DNA of 46,019 bases from an uncultured Porphyromonadaceae bacterium (GCA_947177635.1 CAMWVQ010000015.1:1-46019); one strand, 5' to 3'; shown: positions 1 to 8,682, numbered from the stretch's first letter. Notes: generated by a model from the sequence alone, not told the origin. Numbers and translations: made by a program.

Positions 1-821
1 CAATAGGCCTCCTCGGGGGAGGGGAAGGTGACAGCCTTGACGTCGGAGATATAATGGGTCAGGGCTTCGTTAATGGCCTCACCGAGGTCAGCGTAAAGGC
101 GCAGGAACTTCGGCTTGAAGCCTTTGTTCATGCCGAGCATGTCGTTGACCACCAGCACCTGGCCGTCGACGCCGCTTCCGGCTCCTATGCCGATGACGGG
201 GATGGATACCGACTCGGCTACCTTGCGGGCGAGATCGGAGGGTATTTTCTCCAGCACCAGGGCGAAGCATCCGAGTTCTTCAAGCATCTTGGCGTCGGCG
301 AGCAGACGGGCAGCCTCGGCGTCCTCTTTCGCGCGGATACCGTATCCGCCGAACTTGTTGACGCTCTGGGGGGTGAGGCCGAGATGGCCCATCACGGGGA
401 TTCCGGCCGAGAGGATTTTCTCTATCGATTCACGGATTTCCGCGCCCCCTTCGAGCTTGACGGCTTCGCAGCCTGACTCTTTCATCAGGCGCACGGCGTT
501 GTGGAGGGCGGCGTTGGCGTCCCCCTGGTAGTAGCCGAAGGGCATGTCGGCAACGACAAGGGCGCGGTCGGTTCCGCGCACCACGCAGCGGGCGTGGTAG
601 ATCATCTCCTCCAGGGTCATGGGGAGGGTGGTCATATTGCCTGCCATGACATTCGTGGCGGAGTCGCCGACGAGGATGACGTCCATTCCGGATGCGTCGA
701 CAAGACGCGCCATGGAGTAGTCGTAGGCGGTCAGCATCGCGATTTTCTCACCGGCGGCTTTCATCTTGCGCAGGGTCGCGGTGGTCACTTTCTTGGGTTT
801 GTCTATCGTGTTTGTTGACAT
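1..821 (-). CDS. panB: 3-methyl-2-oxobutanoate hydroxymethyltransferase (partial at 3' end)
   Basis: PanB transfers a hydroxymethyl group from methylenetetrahydrofolate to 2-oxoisovalerate, giving ketopantoate for pantothenate and CoA synthesis in the cytoplasm. Translating the minus strand from the ATG at 821 gives 273 codons that stay open to the window edge. Family signatures are visible: LTAYDYSMARLVD near the N terminus, ILVGDSATNVMAG (metal-binding Asp region), GHLGLTPQS in the middle and IPVIGIGAGSGVDGQVLV in the C-terminal third. The last readable residues, YISDVKAVTFPSPEEAY, match the usual end of the family, so only a few residues should be missing. It is separated by about 90 bp from the upstream TPR gene on the same strand. 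Identification is firm; the 3' end is outside the window. Confidence 0.95.
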   Translation of the reverse strand, partial: MSTNTIDKPKKVTTATLRKMKAAGEKIAMLTAYDYSMARLVDASGMDVILVGDSATNVMAGNMTTLPMTLEEMIYHARCVVRGTDRALVVADMPFGYYQGDANAALHNAVRLMKESGCEAVKLEGGAEIRESIEKILSAGIPVMGHLGLTPQSVNKFGGYGIRAKEDAEAARLLADAKMLEELGCFALVLEKIPSDLARKVAESVSIPVIGIGAGSGVDGQVLVVNDMLGMNKGFKPKFLRLYADLGEAINEALTHYISDVKAVTFPSPEEAY

Positions 822-846
822 AGTGTCTTTTTTTCATACAAACTGA

Positions 847-883
847 AAGGCCGTCCACCCCCGGAAACGGGGAGGGAGGCCTT
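847..883 (-). other. GC-rich hairpin between TPR gene and panB
   Basis: The arms AAGGCC (847-852) and GGCCTT (878-883) enclose a second complementary pair, CCCC and GGGG, giving a stable stem between the two minus-strand genes. No clear T-run follows on the minus strand, so it could be a weak terminator, an attenuator or a processing site before panB. The function is inferred from structure only. Confidence 0.35.
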
Positions 884-914
884 CCATGATATCTATTGGC
901 TTTAAGGTAGTGTC

Positions 915-1598
915 TTATTTGGTTTCAGACTGAAGCTTGGCACGGTCGTAGAGTTTCTCCGCGTCGATGTTGTTGGCGGTGCCATAGGCGGGATAGTCGG
1001 CGAGCACCTCCTTGTACATGGCAGCCTCGTCGGCGTGGTTGCCGAGGGCGGCGTACACACGGGCGAGCTTGAGCATGAAGTAGGGGGTGTAGGCGGGGTT
1101 CTTGTCGCTCTGGGCGATGGCGTCCTTGTAGCACTTCACGGCTTCCTGGAGCTTGTCGAGGTTGACATAGCAGTCTCCCTTGAGGGAGTATGCGGCCGAA
1201 CCGATGATTTCCTCTTTCGCGGAATATTTCGAGAGATATTCGAGGGCCTTCTCGTAGTCGCCCTTCTGGTAGAGGATGATGGCGCTCTGCAGGGCGGCGC
1301 GGTTGGCGGCGTCATAGCCGTATTCGTCGGCGACATTCATATACTGGGCGAGGGCCACGGAGTCGTTGCCCTGGGCCAGGGTGAGGTCGGCGGTGCCGAT
1401 GGCGTCGTTGGCCTTGTTGATGCCGGGACCGCGGAAGAAGTAGAAGTAGGCGAGGATGATTACCACCACGGCCACAACTGCGAGCCCTACGGTGGAGATG
1501 AGCTTCTTGTTGTCCTGTACCTTGGTTGTCATCGAGGTCAGGGAGTCGTTGAGGTTCTCCAGCCCTGATTCAGTCGTTTCGGTTTTCTTTGTAGACAT
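915..1598 (-). CDS. Membrane-anchored tetratricopeptide repeat protein
   Basis: A 227-residue protein. Residues 1-32 are polar and probably cytoplasmic, and one transmembrane helix follows at about 34-55 (LISTVGLAVVAVVVIILAYFYFF). A soluble domain built from TPR-like helix pairs comes next (for example ALAQYMNVADEYGYDAANRAA, and pairs around DYEKALEYLSKY and KLQEAVKCYKDAI). The layout resembles YfgM-like ancillary proteins of the Bacteroidetes, which have one N-terminal helix and a TPR domain outside the cytoplasm. The partner is unknown, and a chaperone or scaffold role is only inferred from TPR repeats. A TAnnTTTG promoter element lies upstream at 1671-1678. panB follows downstream on the same strand. 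The start is the first in-frame ATG after that promoter. Confidence 0.85.
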   Translation of the reverse strand: MSTKKTETTESGLENLNDSLTSMTTKVQDNKKLISTVGLAVVAVVVIILAYFYFFRGPGINKANDAIGTADLTLAQGNDSVALAQYMNVADEYGYDAANRAALQSAIILYQKGDYEKALEYLSKYSAKEEIIGSAAYSLKGDCYVNLDKLQEAVKCYKDAIAQSDKNPAYTPYFMLKLARVYAALGNHADEAAMYKEVLADYPAYGTANNIDAEKLYDRAKLQSETK

Positions 1599-1670
1599 GG
1601 ATTATGATGTTTTTGTTTTTTCACGGGGAACAAGCCGCGCCACCTGCCGGCACACGCTGCCTTTGAAGCG

Positions 1671-1678
1671 CAAAATTA
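1671..1678 (-). promoter_or_regulatory. Promoter -7 element of the TPR gene
   Basis: TAATTTTG on the minus strand matches the Bacteroidetes -7 consensus TAnnTTTG. A TTTG (1691-1694) lies upstream, slightly closer than the usual -33 spacing. It sits about 70 bp before the start codon of the TPR gene. Confidence 0.5.
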
Positions 1679-1828
1679 AGCAATTAGCCGCAAACAGCCA
1701 AAAAAATCATCCCCAATTCGGCTTTTTTTCATAATTTAGCGTTATCTTTACGGGGTGATTCGCCATACGGCTACCCGCTCGCGTGGCAGCCGGCGCGACT
1801 CCCCGCCTCATACCCCATACCGAATCCC

Positions 1829-2302
1829 ATGGAAAAGAAAACCATATCGATCCCTTATGAAATGCTGTCGCCGGGCGAGCTGTCGGCCGACGACGCCCTG
1901 CTGGTCGACACCGCCCGCGAGGCCTCTTTCCGCAGCTATGCCCCCTACTCGCGCTTCTCTGTCGGAGCGGCCATCCTGCTCGACAACGGGGAAATCATCC
2001 CGGGCAGCAACCAGGAGAATGTGGCCTTCCCGTCAGGCACCTGCGCCGAGCGGTCGGCCTGTTTCTACGCCCATGCCCGCTATCCCGAGGCCAGGTTCCG
2101 CAAGATAGCCATCGCCGCGCGCGGCACCGACGGGGAGTTCACCGCCGTCCCGACCGCCCCCTGCGGGAGCTGCCGCCAGGCCCTGCTCGAATATGAGATG
2201 CTGGCCGGCGCGCCGGTTGAGGTGCTGCTGGCGGGGAAAGATGTCATCTACCGCCTCCCCTCGGTGGTCTCCACCCTCCCCTTCGCCTTCACCGAGTTCT
2301 GA
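1829..2302 (+). CDS. cdd: Cytidine deaminase
   Basis: Hydrolyses cytidine and deoxycytidine to uridine and deoxyuridine in pyrimidine salvage. The 157-residue protein has the full zinc signature: TCAERSA with Cys72 (zinc ligand) and Glu74 (proton shuttle), and PCGSCRQ with Cys112 and Cys115 (zinc ligands). The substrate-side segment YAPYSRFSVGAAI at 38-50 is also typical. Its length fits the small homotetrameric class. The gene stands alone on the plus strand, divergent from the TPR gene. A TATCTTTA, one base off the TAnnTTTG consensus, lies at 1743-1750. The start ATG at 1829 gives the usual N-terminal length. Confidence 0.95.
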   Translation: MEKKTISIPYEMLSPGELSADDALLVDTAREASFRSYAPYSRFSVGAAILLDNGEIIPGSNQENVAFPSGTCAERSACFYAHARYPEARFRKIAIAARGTDGEFTAVPTAPCGSCRQALLEYEMLAGAPVEVLLAGKDVIYRLPSVVSTLPFAFTEF

Positions 2303-2385
2303 CCCCACAGCCTTCCGGATGCCATTCCCATGCCCCCCGGCCGACGCGCCCTGCGCGGGAATTTGGGAATATCCCGAATAATCTG

Positions 2386-2393
2386 TAACTTTG
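2386..2393 (+). promoter_or_regulatory. Promoter -7 element of gldE
   Basis: TAACTTTG is a perfect TAnnTTTG element. TTTG at 2362-2365 is a possible -33 element. Transcription should start near 2400, upstream of both candidate gldE start codons (TTG 2419, ATG 2446). Confidence 0.6.
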
Positions 2394-2418
2394 CAGCCAG
2401 AACCAACTGACAAAAGAA

Positions 2419-3759
2419 TTGGACACAGACCCCTTACCACCTTTGATGATCTCGCTTGAGGCCCTCCCTTTCGGAGCGGCCCAGATTGTGGCGTTGTGTT
2501 TCGCCGGGATAGCCCTGCTCATTTCCGGTTTCGTGAGCGGCAGCGAGATCGCGTTTTTCTCGATAACCCCTCAACAGGCTGAAGACCTCGACGAGTCGGA
2601 GCGCTCAAACGCCATCCGGCGGCTGCTTGACATGCCTGAGCGGCTGCTTGCGACCATCCTTATCGCCAACAACCTGGTCAATGTGACCATCGTCGTGCTG
2701 ACCTCCTTCGCCCTCACCCCGCTTTTCGAGCAACTGCCCGGCTGGGCCAACTTCCTGCTCCAGACCGTCTGCCTGACATTCCTCATACTCCTGTTCGGGG
2801 AAATACTGCCGAAACTGGCCGCCAACACCAATCCGTTGCGCTGGGCCGGCTTCGCCACCGGCGGCATCAACTTCCTGATGAGGCTTTTCTGGCCGCTGTC
2901 GTCGGTGATGGTGAAATCAACCAAACTTGTAAACAAGGTGGTAACCCGCCAGAGCCGCAACATCACCGCCGACGAGCTGGGGCAGGCCCTCGAAATCGCC
3001 GATGTCGAGAACCGGCCTGACAAGGAGATGCTCCAGGGCATCCTGCGCTTCGGCGACACCAACGCGGCGGCCATCATGACCCCGCGCGTCGACATCACCG
3101 GCCTTGACGCCGACATGGACTTCGGGGAGGTGATGGATATAATCGTCACCAAAGGATATTCCCGCATGCCGGTGTTCGGCGAATCACAGGACGACATCGT
3201 CGGTGTGCTGTATGCCCGCGACCTGCTCCCCCATATCCCCGACGGGAATGACGGCGGCAAATCCGGCGATGAAGGCTTCCGCTGGCAATCGCTTGTCCGC
3301 GAGCCTTATTTCGTGCCGGAATCCCGCATGATCGATGACCTGCTGGAGGATTTCAGGAAACTGAAGATACACATCGCCATCGTGGTCGACGAGTTCGGCG
3401 GCACCCGTGGCGTGGTGACCCTCGAGGATGTCCTTGAGGAGATTGTCGGCGACATCAACGACGAGTATGACGAGGAGGAGATAACCTACCGCCGCCTCCC
3501 CGACGACACATACATCTTCGAGGGGAAAACCCTCCTAAACGACTTCTTCCGCATCACGGGCCTGAACGCCGATGACTACCGCCAGGTTGCCGAAGACTGC
3601 GAGACCCTCGCCGGAATGCTGCTGGCCATCAAGGGGGATTTCCCAAAAGAGAAGGAGCCGCTGGTCTATGGCCGATGCCGCTTCCTGATTCTCGACATCG
3701 AGCATCACCGCATCACCTCGGTGCGTGTCAAGGTGATGCCCCAGGAGCAGACAGCCTGA
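2419..3759 (+). CDS. gldE: Gliding motility-associated protein GldE (CNNM/CBS/CorC_HlyC)
   Basis: An integral membrane protein of the CNNM/CorC superfamily. The 446 residues contain a CNNM transmembrane domain (about 15-190, with SGSEIAFFSITPQQ at the start and LFGEILPKL in the middle). A CBS pair follows (about 205-345, with MTPRVDITGLD and VVDEFGGTRGVVTLEDVLEEIVGDI), then a C-terminal CorC_HlyC transporter-associated domain (about 355-440). GldE is required for gliding in flavobacteria together with GldD; in non-gliding Bacteroidales its role is unclear, and metal transport is possible by homology. The TTG start at 2419 gives an MDTDPLPPL N terminus that resembles what I recall of relatives. 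An in-frame ATG at 2446 is the alternative. The next gene encodes a phosphopantetheinyl transferase, a common pairing in this order. Confidence 0.9.
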   Translation: MDTDPLPPLMISLEALPFGAAQIVALCFAGIALLISGFVSGSEIAFFSITPQQAEDLDESERSNAIRRLLDMPERLLATILIANNLVNVTIVVLTSFALTPLFEQLPGWANFLLQTVCLTFLILLFGEILPKLAANTNPLRWAGFATGGINFLMRLFWPLSSVMVKSTKLVNKVVTRQSRNITADELGQALEIADVENRPDKEMLQGILRFGDTNAAAIMTPRVDITGLDADMDFGEVMDIIVTKGYSRMPVFGESQDDIVGVLYARDLLPHIPDGNDGGKSGDEGFRWQSLVREPYFVPESRMIDDLLEDFRKLKIHIAIVVDEFGGTRGVVTLEDVLEEIVGDINDEYDEEEITYRRLPDDTYIFEGKTLLNDFFRITGLNADDYRQVAEDCETLAGMLLAIKGDFPKEKEPLVYGRCRFLILDIEHHRITSVRVKVMPQEQTA

Positions 3760-3828
3760 CATCAACCTGCCGACGGGATGGTTCATTTTCCACACCTCCT
3801 CCCACAAATCTGACACCAGTCTGCAAAC

Positions 3829-4464
3829 GTGATTATATTCGACAAATACGGCATAAAGGTTTTCGCCCGCGAGCTGCCCGGCGACACTCCGCGCTGCGGC
3901 CCCGGCCGCGCTCTGGCCGAACGTGCGGCCGTGAAACGGCTGCTCCGGGAGGCGTTCCCCCTCGACCCCTCCATGTCAATCGCCCACATGCCGTCGGGCG
4001 CGCCGTTCCTGACCCGGGGAGACGACGGGGAGGAATCCCCCTCTCCATCACCCCTCCTCCCCTCGATTTCAATCAGCCATTGCTCCGGGATGGCGGCGCT
4101 CGCCATAGCCCCATCGGGAATGAGAATCGGCATAGACTGCGAGGGGGGTGACCGCATGGCCTCGCTGCAACGCACAGCCTCCCGGTTCCTGTCGCCGGCG
4201 CAGATGCCCCAGTGGGGCGAGTACCCCTCATCGCTATGGGCCTGGTGCATCAAGGAAGCGGCCTACAAGGCTGCGATGCAGCCGGGACTGCCGCTGGCCT
4301 CCATCCCCCTCCCGCTGGAGATACCCCTGGGGGAGACCACCCCTGACGCAGTCATCGAAATCTCAGGCACGCGCTACTATGTGGTGCAGGCCGACACACT
4401 GGAAATCCCCGCCATACTGATGCTCGCCTTCGCCGAAGAGACTCCCGGGCTCGACAAGAAATGA
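3829..4464 (+). CDS. 4'-phosphopantetheinyl transferase superfamily protein
   Basis: Transfers the phosphopantetheine arm of CoA to a serine of acyl carrier or peptidyl carrier proteins. The 211 residues carry the Sfp/AcpT-type magnesium and CoA signature: GIDCEGGD with Asp103 and Glu105, and WCIKEAAYKA with Trp139, Lys142, Glu143 and Lys147. The start is a GTG at 3829, 69 bp after gldE on the same strand, so the two may be co-transcribed. No carrier protein or NRPS/PKS gene is in the window, so the target cannot be named. Identification rests on the two motifs and the length. Confidence 0.9.
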   Translation: MIIFDKYGIKVFARELPGDTPRCGPGRALAERAAVKRLLREAFPLDPSMSIAHMPSGAPFLTRGDDGEESPSPSPLLPSISISHCSGMAALAIAPSGMRIGIDCEGGDRMASLQRTASRFLSPAQMPQWGEYPSSLWAWCIKEAAYKAAMQPGLPLASIPLPLEIPLGETTPDAVIEISGTRYYVVQADTLEIPAILMLAFAEETPGLDKK

Positions 4465-4506
4465 TTATTTAGTAAGAGCTCCCTTTGGAATTCACGGATT
4501 TATTTC

Positions 4507-4514
4507 TAACTTTG
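4507..4514 (+). promoter_or_regulatory. Promoter -7 element of the exo/endonuclease-family gene
   Basis: TAACTTTG matches TAnnTTTG, with TTTG at 4484-4487 as the -33 element 23 bp upstream. It lies 45 bp before the ATG at 4559. Confidence 0.65.
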
Positions 4515-4558
4515 CCGTTCACAAACGACACGTCTACAAATACCTTACAGTATACCTA

Positions 4559-5653
4559 ATGAAACGATTACTCCTTCTTCCCCTGCTGGCGGTGATGGCC
4601 CTGGCCGCAATCGCCCAGAAACAGGCCGGGACAGGCTCAAAGTCCTCCGCCAATGCCCAGTATCAGGTTTTCGGGGTGGCTTTCTACAACCTCGAGAATC
4701 TCTTCGACACCATACCCAACAACCCGCTGGGACGCGACGCCGAGTTCACACCCCAGGGAGCGCGCCAATGGACCGGCAAACGCTACTGGTCGAAAATCAA
4801 CAATCTCGCCCGCGCCATCTGCAACTTCACCACGCAGACCACCCCCAACGGCCCGGCGTTCATCGGCGTCAGCGAAATCGAGAACCGCTCGGTGCTTGAA
4901 GACCTCGTGAAGGCTGTCGACAACCGCCTGAAGGCTGAAGGGAAAGCCCCCTGGAACCTCCAGATTGTCCACCACGACTCCCCCGACCGCCGAGGCGTGG
5001 ATGTCGGCGCGCTCTACAACCCGCGTTACTTCCGCCTGTTGAATGTCTCCAACACCCTGCTCACCATCGAAGGGATGCCCAACTTCCGCACCCGCGACCA
5101 GATGTGTGTGACCGGCGTGATGGGCAGCGACACCGTCAGCGTGATTGTCAACCACTGGCCATCACGACTGGGAGGGCAGGAACAGAGCAGCCACCTGCGC
5201 GAGGCTGCCGCCGCCACCTCCAAACATATCGCCGACTCCCTCTGGCAGCTCCGCCCCAACCAGGGTGTCATTATAATGGGCGACCTCAACGACGACCCCC
5301 ACGACAAATCCTGCGCCAAAGTGCTCGGAGCAACCAAGAAGCCCAACGGAGTCCAGCCCCACGGATTCTACAACCCCTTCTGGTCGATTCTCGACAAGGG
5401 GATAGGCACCCTCGCATACCGCAGCTCCTGGAACCTCTTCGACCAGATTATCGTCAGCGGCACCCTGCTCGAAGACAACACCGGCAAGCGTAACCTCCAT
5501 TACTGGAAAGCCCAGGTAAACAATTTCGAATTCCTGCGCGACACCGAAGGCTCTCGCCAGAACTACCCCCTGCGCACTTATTCCGGCGGCGTATTCCTCG
5601 ACGGCTATTCAGACCACTTCCCCACCGAGATTTTCCTCATCCGCCAGCGTTGA
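4559..5653 (+). CDS. Endonuclease/exonuclease/phosphatase family protein, secreted
   Basis: A 364-residue protein with an N-terminal signal peptide (MKRLLLLPLLAVMALAAIAQ, cleavage likely after about residue 19). The DNase I/EEP fold follows. Family motifs are FGVAFYNLENLFDT (first metal-site Asn/Glu), SEIENRSVLEDL, VNHWPSRLGG, IIMGDLNDDPHD and a late DGYSDHFPTEIFL (catalytic Asp-His). This subfamily is common in Bacteroidetes and is usually exported to the periplasm. The substrate is not predictable from sequence and could be nucleic acid, phospholipid or another phosphodiester. A rho-independent terminator follows at 5729-5758. Confidence 0.9.
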   Translation: MKRLLLLPLLAVMALAAIAQKQAGTGSKSSANAQYQVFGVAFYNLENLFDTIPNNPLGRDAEFTPQGARQWTGKRYWSKINNLARAICNFTTQTTPNGPAFIGVSEIENRSVLEDLVKAVDNRLKAEGKAPWNLQIVHHDSPDRRGVDVGALYNPRYFRLLNVSNTLLTIEGMPNFRTRDQMCVTGVMGSDTVSVIVNHWPSRLGGQEQSSHLREAAAATSKHIADSLWQLRPNQGVIIMGDLNDDPHDKSCAKVLGATKKPNGVQPHGFYNPFWSILDKGIGTLAYRSSWNLFDQIIVSGTLLEDNTGKRNLHYWKAQVNNFEFLRDTEGSRQNYPLRTYSGGVFLDGYSDHFPTEIFLIRQR

Positions 5654-5728
5654 CCCGCGCCATCACCCTCTTCACCTCCAATACGCTAAAAAATCTTATA
5701 AACCCTGACGGTTTGTTACGAAATAAGA

Positions 5729-5758
5729 CATGGCCATTGCACGATGGCCATGTTTTTT
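5729..5758 (+). terminator. Rho-independent terminator
   Basis: A perfect 9-bp stem CATGGCCAT / ATGGCCATG (5729-5737 with 5744-5752) with a 6-base loop is followed by six T. It ends the endonuclease-family transcript and lies directly upstream of the nhaC promoter. Confidence 0.85.
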
Positions 5759-5759
5759 A

Positions 5760-5767
5760 TATCTTTG
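5760..5767 (+). promoter_or_regulatory. Promoter -7 element of the NhaC-type antiporter gene
   Basis: TATCTTTG fits TAnnTTTG immediately after the terminator T-run. It argues that translation starts at the ATG at 5860 and not further upstream in the same open frame, which begins at 5650 and overlaps the previous gene. Confidence 0.6.
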
Positions 5768-5859
5768 CGGCCAATTATCCGAAGTCAGTAACGTTGCTCT
5801 GGGACTTCACTGGTTTCCACATTTCCAACATCAGAAAAATTCCAAAATTGAAAAGCACT

Positions 5860-7290
5860 ATGTTCGGCAAGCCCAACCTCCCCTCCCTGGGCATATCAGC
5901 CATCCCCCTGATTGTCCTGCTGGTGGCCCTCCCGACTGTGATTATCCTACACGGCGCCGATGCCGTGGGCGACACGGGACCCTGGATTCTGCTGATATGC
6001 GCCGCCCTCTCCGTCTCGCTGGCATATATCGGACGCACACTCACGCGACGCAGCCTCCGGTTCGGCATTCTGCGCAGCGCGGGCCAGATACTCCCCGCCA
6101 TCCCGATACTCATCTGCATAGCGATGGTGGCCACCACATGGATGGCCTCGGGCGTCGTGCCGACCCTGATATGCTATGGTCTCGACATCCTTTCCCCACC
6201 CCTCTTCCTGATGCTGGCCTGTATTGTCAGCGCCGCCATATCGGTGCTGACAGGCAGCTCCTGGACCACAATCGCCACCATCGGCGTTGCATTCATGGGC
6301 ATAGGCGAGGTGATGGGCTACTCCGCCCCATGGATTGCCGGAGCCATCATCTCCGGGGCTTATTTCGGCGACAAAGTGTCGCCCCTGAGCGACACGACGG
6401 TAGTGGCCTCATCAGCCGCCGGCGTCGACCTCTTCCGCCATATCCGCTACCTGATGGTCACCACCGTGCCATCCATCCTGATTGCCCTTGTGGTCTACCT
6501 GCTGGTCGGCATCCTCGGCGACCACTCCAGCGCAGCCATCAATCCCGGCCAAATGACAGCCGCGATACACTCCACATTCAACATCACCCCCTGGGTGCTG
6601 CTCATCCCGGCCCTGACAGTGATGCTTATCGTGCTGCGGGTCAACACGATGCTGGTGCTGTTCATCAGCGCTCTCCTCGGAGGCGCGGGAGTCTTCATCT
6701 TCCAGCCCCAGTTCGACATGGGAGCCGGCGAAATACTGCTTTCGTTCTGGAAAGGGGTGAATTTCTCGACCGGAGTGCCGTCGCTCGACGACCTTGTGGC
6801 CACCGGCGGCATCCTCGGCATGACCTCCACGATATTCCTGGTGTTCTGCGCAATGATTTTCGGAGGGGCGATGATCGGCACCGGCATGCTGTCGCGCATC
6901 ACAGCAGCCTTCACCGCGTCGCTGCGCAAGCGCACATCTATCGTCGGGGCCACCGTCTCAAGCGGCCTGGCGATGAACTGCCTGACCGCCGACCAGTATC
7001 TCTCGCTGATAATAACCGGCAACATGTACCGTGGTCTCTACCACCGTTTCGGTCTTGAGCCGCGTCTGCTCAGCCGCGCCATGGAGGACTCCGTGTCTGT
7101 CACCTCCGTGCTGATTCCCTGGAACTCCTGCGGCATCACCCAGTCTACCGTGCTGGGAGTCTCGACGCTCGCCTACTTCCCCTTCTGCATCTTCAACATC
7201 CTCTCCCCCGCCATGTCGGTACTCATCGCCTGGATAGGCTACCGCATCCCGACACCCGCCCATTCCGGCCTGCGCGCGGCCCGCGCGTGA
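5860..7290 (+). CDS. nhaC: NhaC-family Na+/H+ antiporter
   Basis: A polytopic inner-membrane antiporter of the NhaC family, exchanging sodium for protons. From the ATG at 5860 it has 476 residues and about eleven or more hydrophobic segments. Family landmarks are SVLTGSSWTTIATIGVAF, GAIISGAYFGDKVSPLSDTTVVA and the late SVTSVLIPWNSCGI segment. The open frame extends upstream to 5650, but that stretch contains a terminator and a promoter, so the later start is preferred. The stop codon is followed after only 7 bp by a large palindrome (7298-7593). Some NhaC relatives exchange organic acids such as malate for lactate, so the substrate is inferred. Confidence 0.88.
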   Translation: MFGKPNLPSLGISAIPLIVLLVALPTVIILHGADAVGDTGPWILLICAALSVSLAYIGRTLTRRSLRFGILRSAGQILPAIPILICIAMVATTWMASGVVPTLICYGLDILSPPLFLMLACIVSAAISVLTGSSWTTIATIGVAFMGIGEVMGYSAPWIAGAIISGAYFGDKVSPLSDTTVVASSAAGVDLFRHIRYLMVTTVPSILIALVVYLLVGILGDHSSAAINPGQMTAAIHSTFNITPWVLLIPALTVMLIVLRVNTMLVLFISALLGGAGVFIFQPQFDMGAGEILLSFWKGVNFSTGVPSLDDLVATGGILGMTSTIFLVFCAMIFGGAMIGTGMLSRITAAFTASLRKRTSIVGATVSSGLAMNCLTADQYLSLIITGNMYRGLYHRFGLEPRLLSRAMEDSVSVTSVLIPWNSCGITQSTVLGVSTLAYFPFCIFNILSPAMSVLIAWIGYRIPTPAHSGLRAARA

Positions 7291-7297
7291 CCATTAC

Positions 7298-7593
7298 TCA
7301 CGCAGATTAAATTATCTCACGCAGATTACGCAGACAAGCAGATTAATCGCAGATTATTTTAAGAGATAAGCAAGATTAAGCCGATTTTCGGGAAAGGTCT
7401 CGCAGATTACACAGATTACACAGATGCCCTCCGGATGGAAATCCTACAACATTCCATCCGGATGGCATCTGTGTAATCTGTGTAATCTGCGAGACCTCCT
7501 TTAATAATCTCGTTTAATCCGAGTCATCCTTTTATAATCTGCGATTAATCTGCGTATCTGCGTAATCTGCGTGAGATAATTTAATCTGCGTGA
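7298..7593. repeat. Large palindromic intergenic element, copy 1 (9-mer CGCAGATTA units)
   Basis: Two arms of about 145 bp are nearly perfect reverse complements around a short centre near 7442-7450. Each arm is built from 9-mers such as CGCAGATTA and CACAGATTA. The outer arm motif TCACGCAGATTAAATT (from 7298) and the inner motif GGTCTCGCAGATTACAC (from 7397) recur in reverse on the other side. The element starts 7 bp behind the nhaC stop codon and would form a very long hairpin in RNA. The rest of the 7291-7757 gap holds only the promoter of the next gene. A related copy lies at 14888-15160. Confidence 0.9.
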
Positions 7594-7670
7594 AATCTTT
7601 TTCCCATATCGCGGGAGCCTCCCTGAGACCGATTCCGTGTGATTTTGGCTCCATTGTCGGCTTTTTTTCT

Positions 7671-7678
7671 TACTTTTG
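7671..7678 (+). promoter_or_regulatory. Promoter -7 element of the DUF308-like gene
   Basis: TACTTTTG matches TAnnTTTG, with TTG at 7654-7656 as a possible -33 element. It lies 80 bp upstream of the ATG at 7758. Confidence 0.5.
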
Positions 7679-7757
7679 CGTTAATACATTACGGAGGCCC
7701 CCTTCCGCGGGCTTCACGTTATCATCCCCTACACGCTAACAATTATTTATTTCTGAC

Positions 7758-8579
7758 ATGGATACCGAAAAAACTAACCTGCCCGAGTCTACTGCCGATG
7801 TGACAGCCGCTCCTCAGGCCTCCGCCACACCCGCTACCGGACTTGCACCGGATACAGACGGGACGAAGTCTCCTGCAATCGAGGAGAAAGAAGCGGAGAG
7901 ACGCATCGAGACCGAACTCCGCACTGAGCCGATTCCCTCACAGGCCGGCAACATCATACTCTCCCTGATAATGGCCATACTTGGCCTGACATTCATCTGG
8001 CTCTGTGACCGCCATGTGGTCGGTTCGACCGTCCTGATTGTCGGAGGCCTGGCTTTCATCATACCCGGCGCCGCGCTGATGCTGTCGCTGCTCGCCCGCC
8101 GCAAGAACAAGTCGCGCGGGTCGGTGATGACATTCATCACCGCTGTGTGCGGCCTGGCCGCCATAGCCCTCGGTGTGGTGATTCTCGTGGCGCCCGACTC
8201 ATTCCGCCATCTTCTGGTCTACCTCTTCGGCGCACTGCTGATAATCTCCGCCGCCTGGCAGTTCGATATGATGATGCGCAAAAACCGTGGCATCCTCTAT
8301 CCGGCATGGCTGACCGTCGCCCCTGTGGTGATTGTTGCCCTCGGTGTGGTGATGTTCACGATGGAGGCCTTCAAGGGTGAGACCAACGAGAAATGGATGA
8401 TGCTCGCCACCGGCTGCGGGTTCACCCTCTTCGGCATCATCGGCCTCTTCATCAGCTACTACGCCATAAAGGCGTCACACACCGCCAAGAAGCTCGCCAA
8501 GGCGGCGGCCAAGGCGGCGAAAGCCGCCACCACGGCCTCAGGCACAACCGCCGCGAAACCGCAGGCTGACAAGCAATAA
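7758..8579 (+). CDS. DUF308 / HdeD-like membrane protein
   Basis: A 273-residue protein. Residues 1-65 are polar and rich in Thr, Ala and Glu. Six hydrophobic helices follow in pairs between about 66 and 235 (for example NIILSLIMAILGLTFIWLC, VLIVGGLAFIIPGAALMLSLL, LLVYLFGALLIISAAWQF). An Ala/Lys-rich tail (KKLAKAAAKAAKAATTASG) and a basic end close the protein. The paired-helix pattern with small residues resembles the DUF308/HdeD family, whose function outside acid resistance in enterobacteria is unknown. The gene is monocistronic, with its own promoter at 7671-7678 and a strong terminator at 8597-8629. Confidence 0.75.
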   Translation: MDTEKTNLPESTADVTAAPQASATPATGLAPDTDGTKSPAIEEKEAERRIETELRTEPIPSQAGNIILSLIMAILGLTFIWLCDRHVVGSTVLIVGGLAFIIPGAALMLSLLARRKNKSRGSVMTFITAVCGLAAIALGVVILVAPDSFRHLLVYLFGALLIISAAWQFDMMMRKNRGILYPAWLTVAPVVIVALGVVMFTMEAFKGETNEKWMMLATGCGFTLFGIIGLFISYYAIKASHTAKKLAKAAAKAAKAATTASGTTAAKPQADKQ

Positions 8580-8596
8580 CAGTTTTCAAAACACAG

Positions 8597-8629
8597 CAAG
8601 CGCGCTTTGACTGGTTCAAAGCGCGCTTG
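8597..8629. terminator. Bidirectional rho-independent terminator
   Basis: A perfect 14-bp stem CAAGCGCGCTTTGA (8597-8610) / TCAAAGCGCGCTTG (8616-8629) with a 5-base loop lies between the convergent DUF308-like gene and the purD/pdxB operon, and may serve both. The flanking tracts are only partly T-rich. Confidence 0.8.
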
Positions 8630-8682
8630 TTTGCTGTTTACCGGGCGGTAAATCCGCAAGGCTACGGAGGGAGTCCGGAAAA

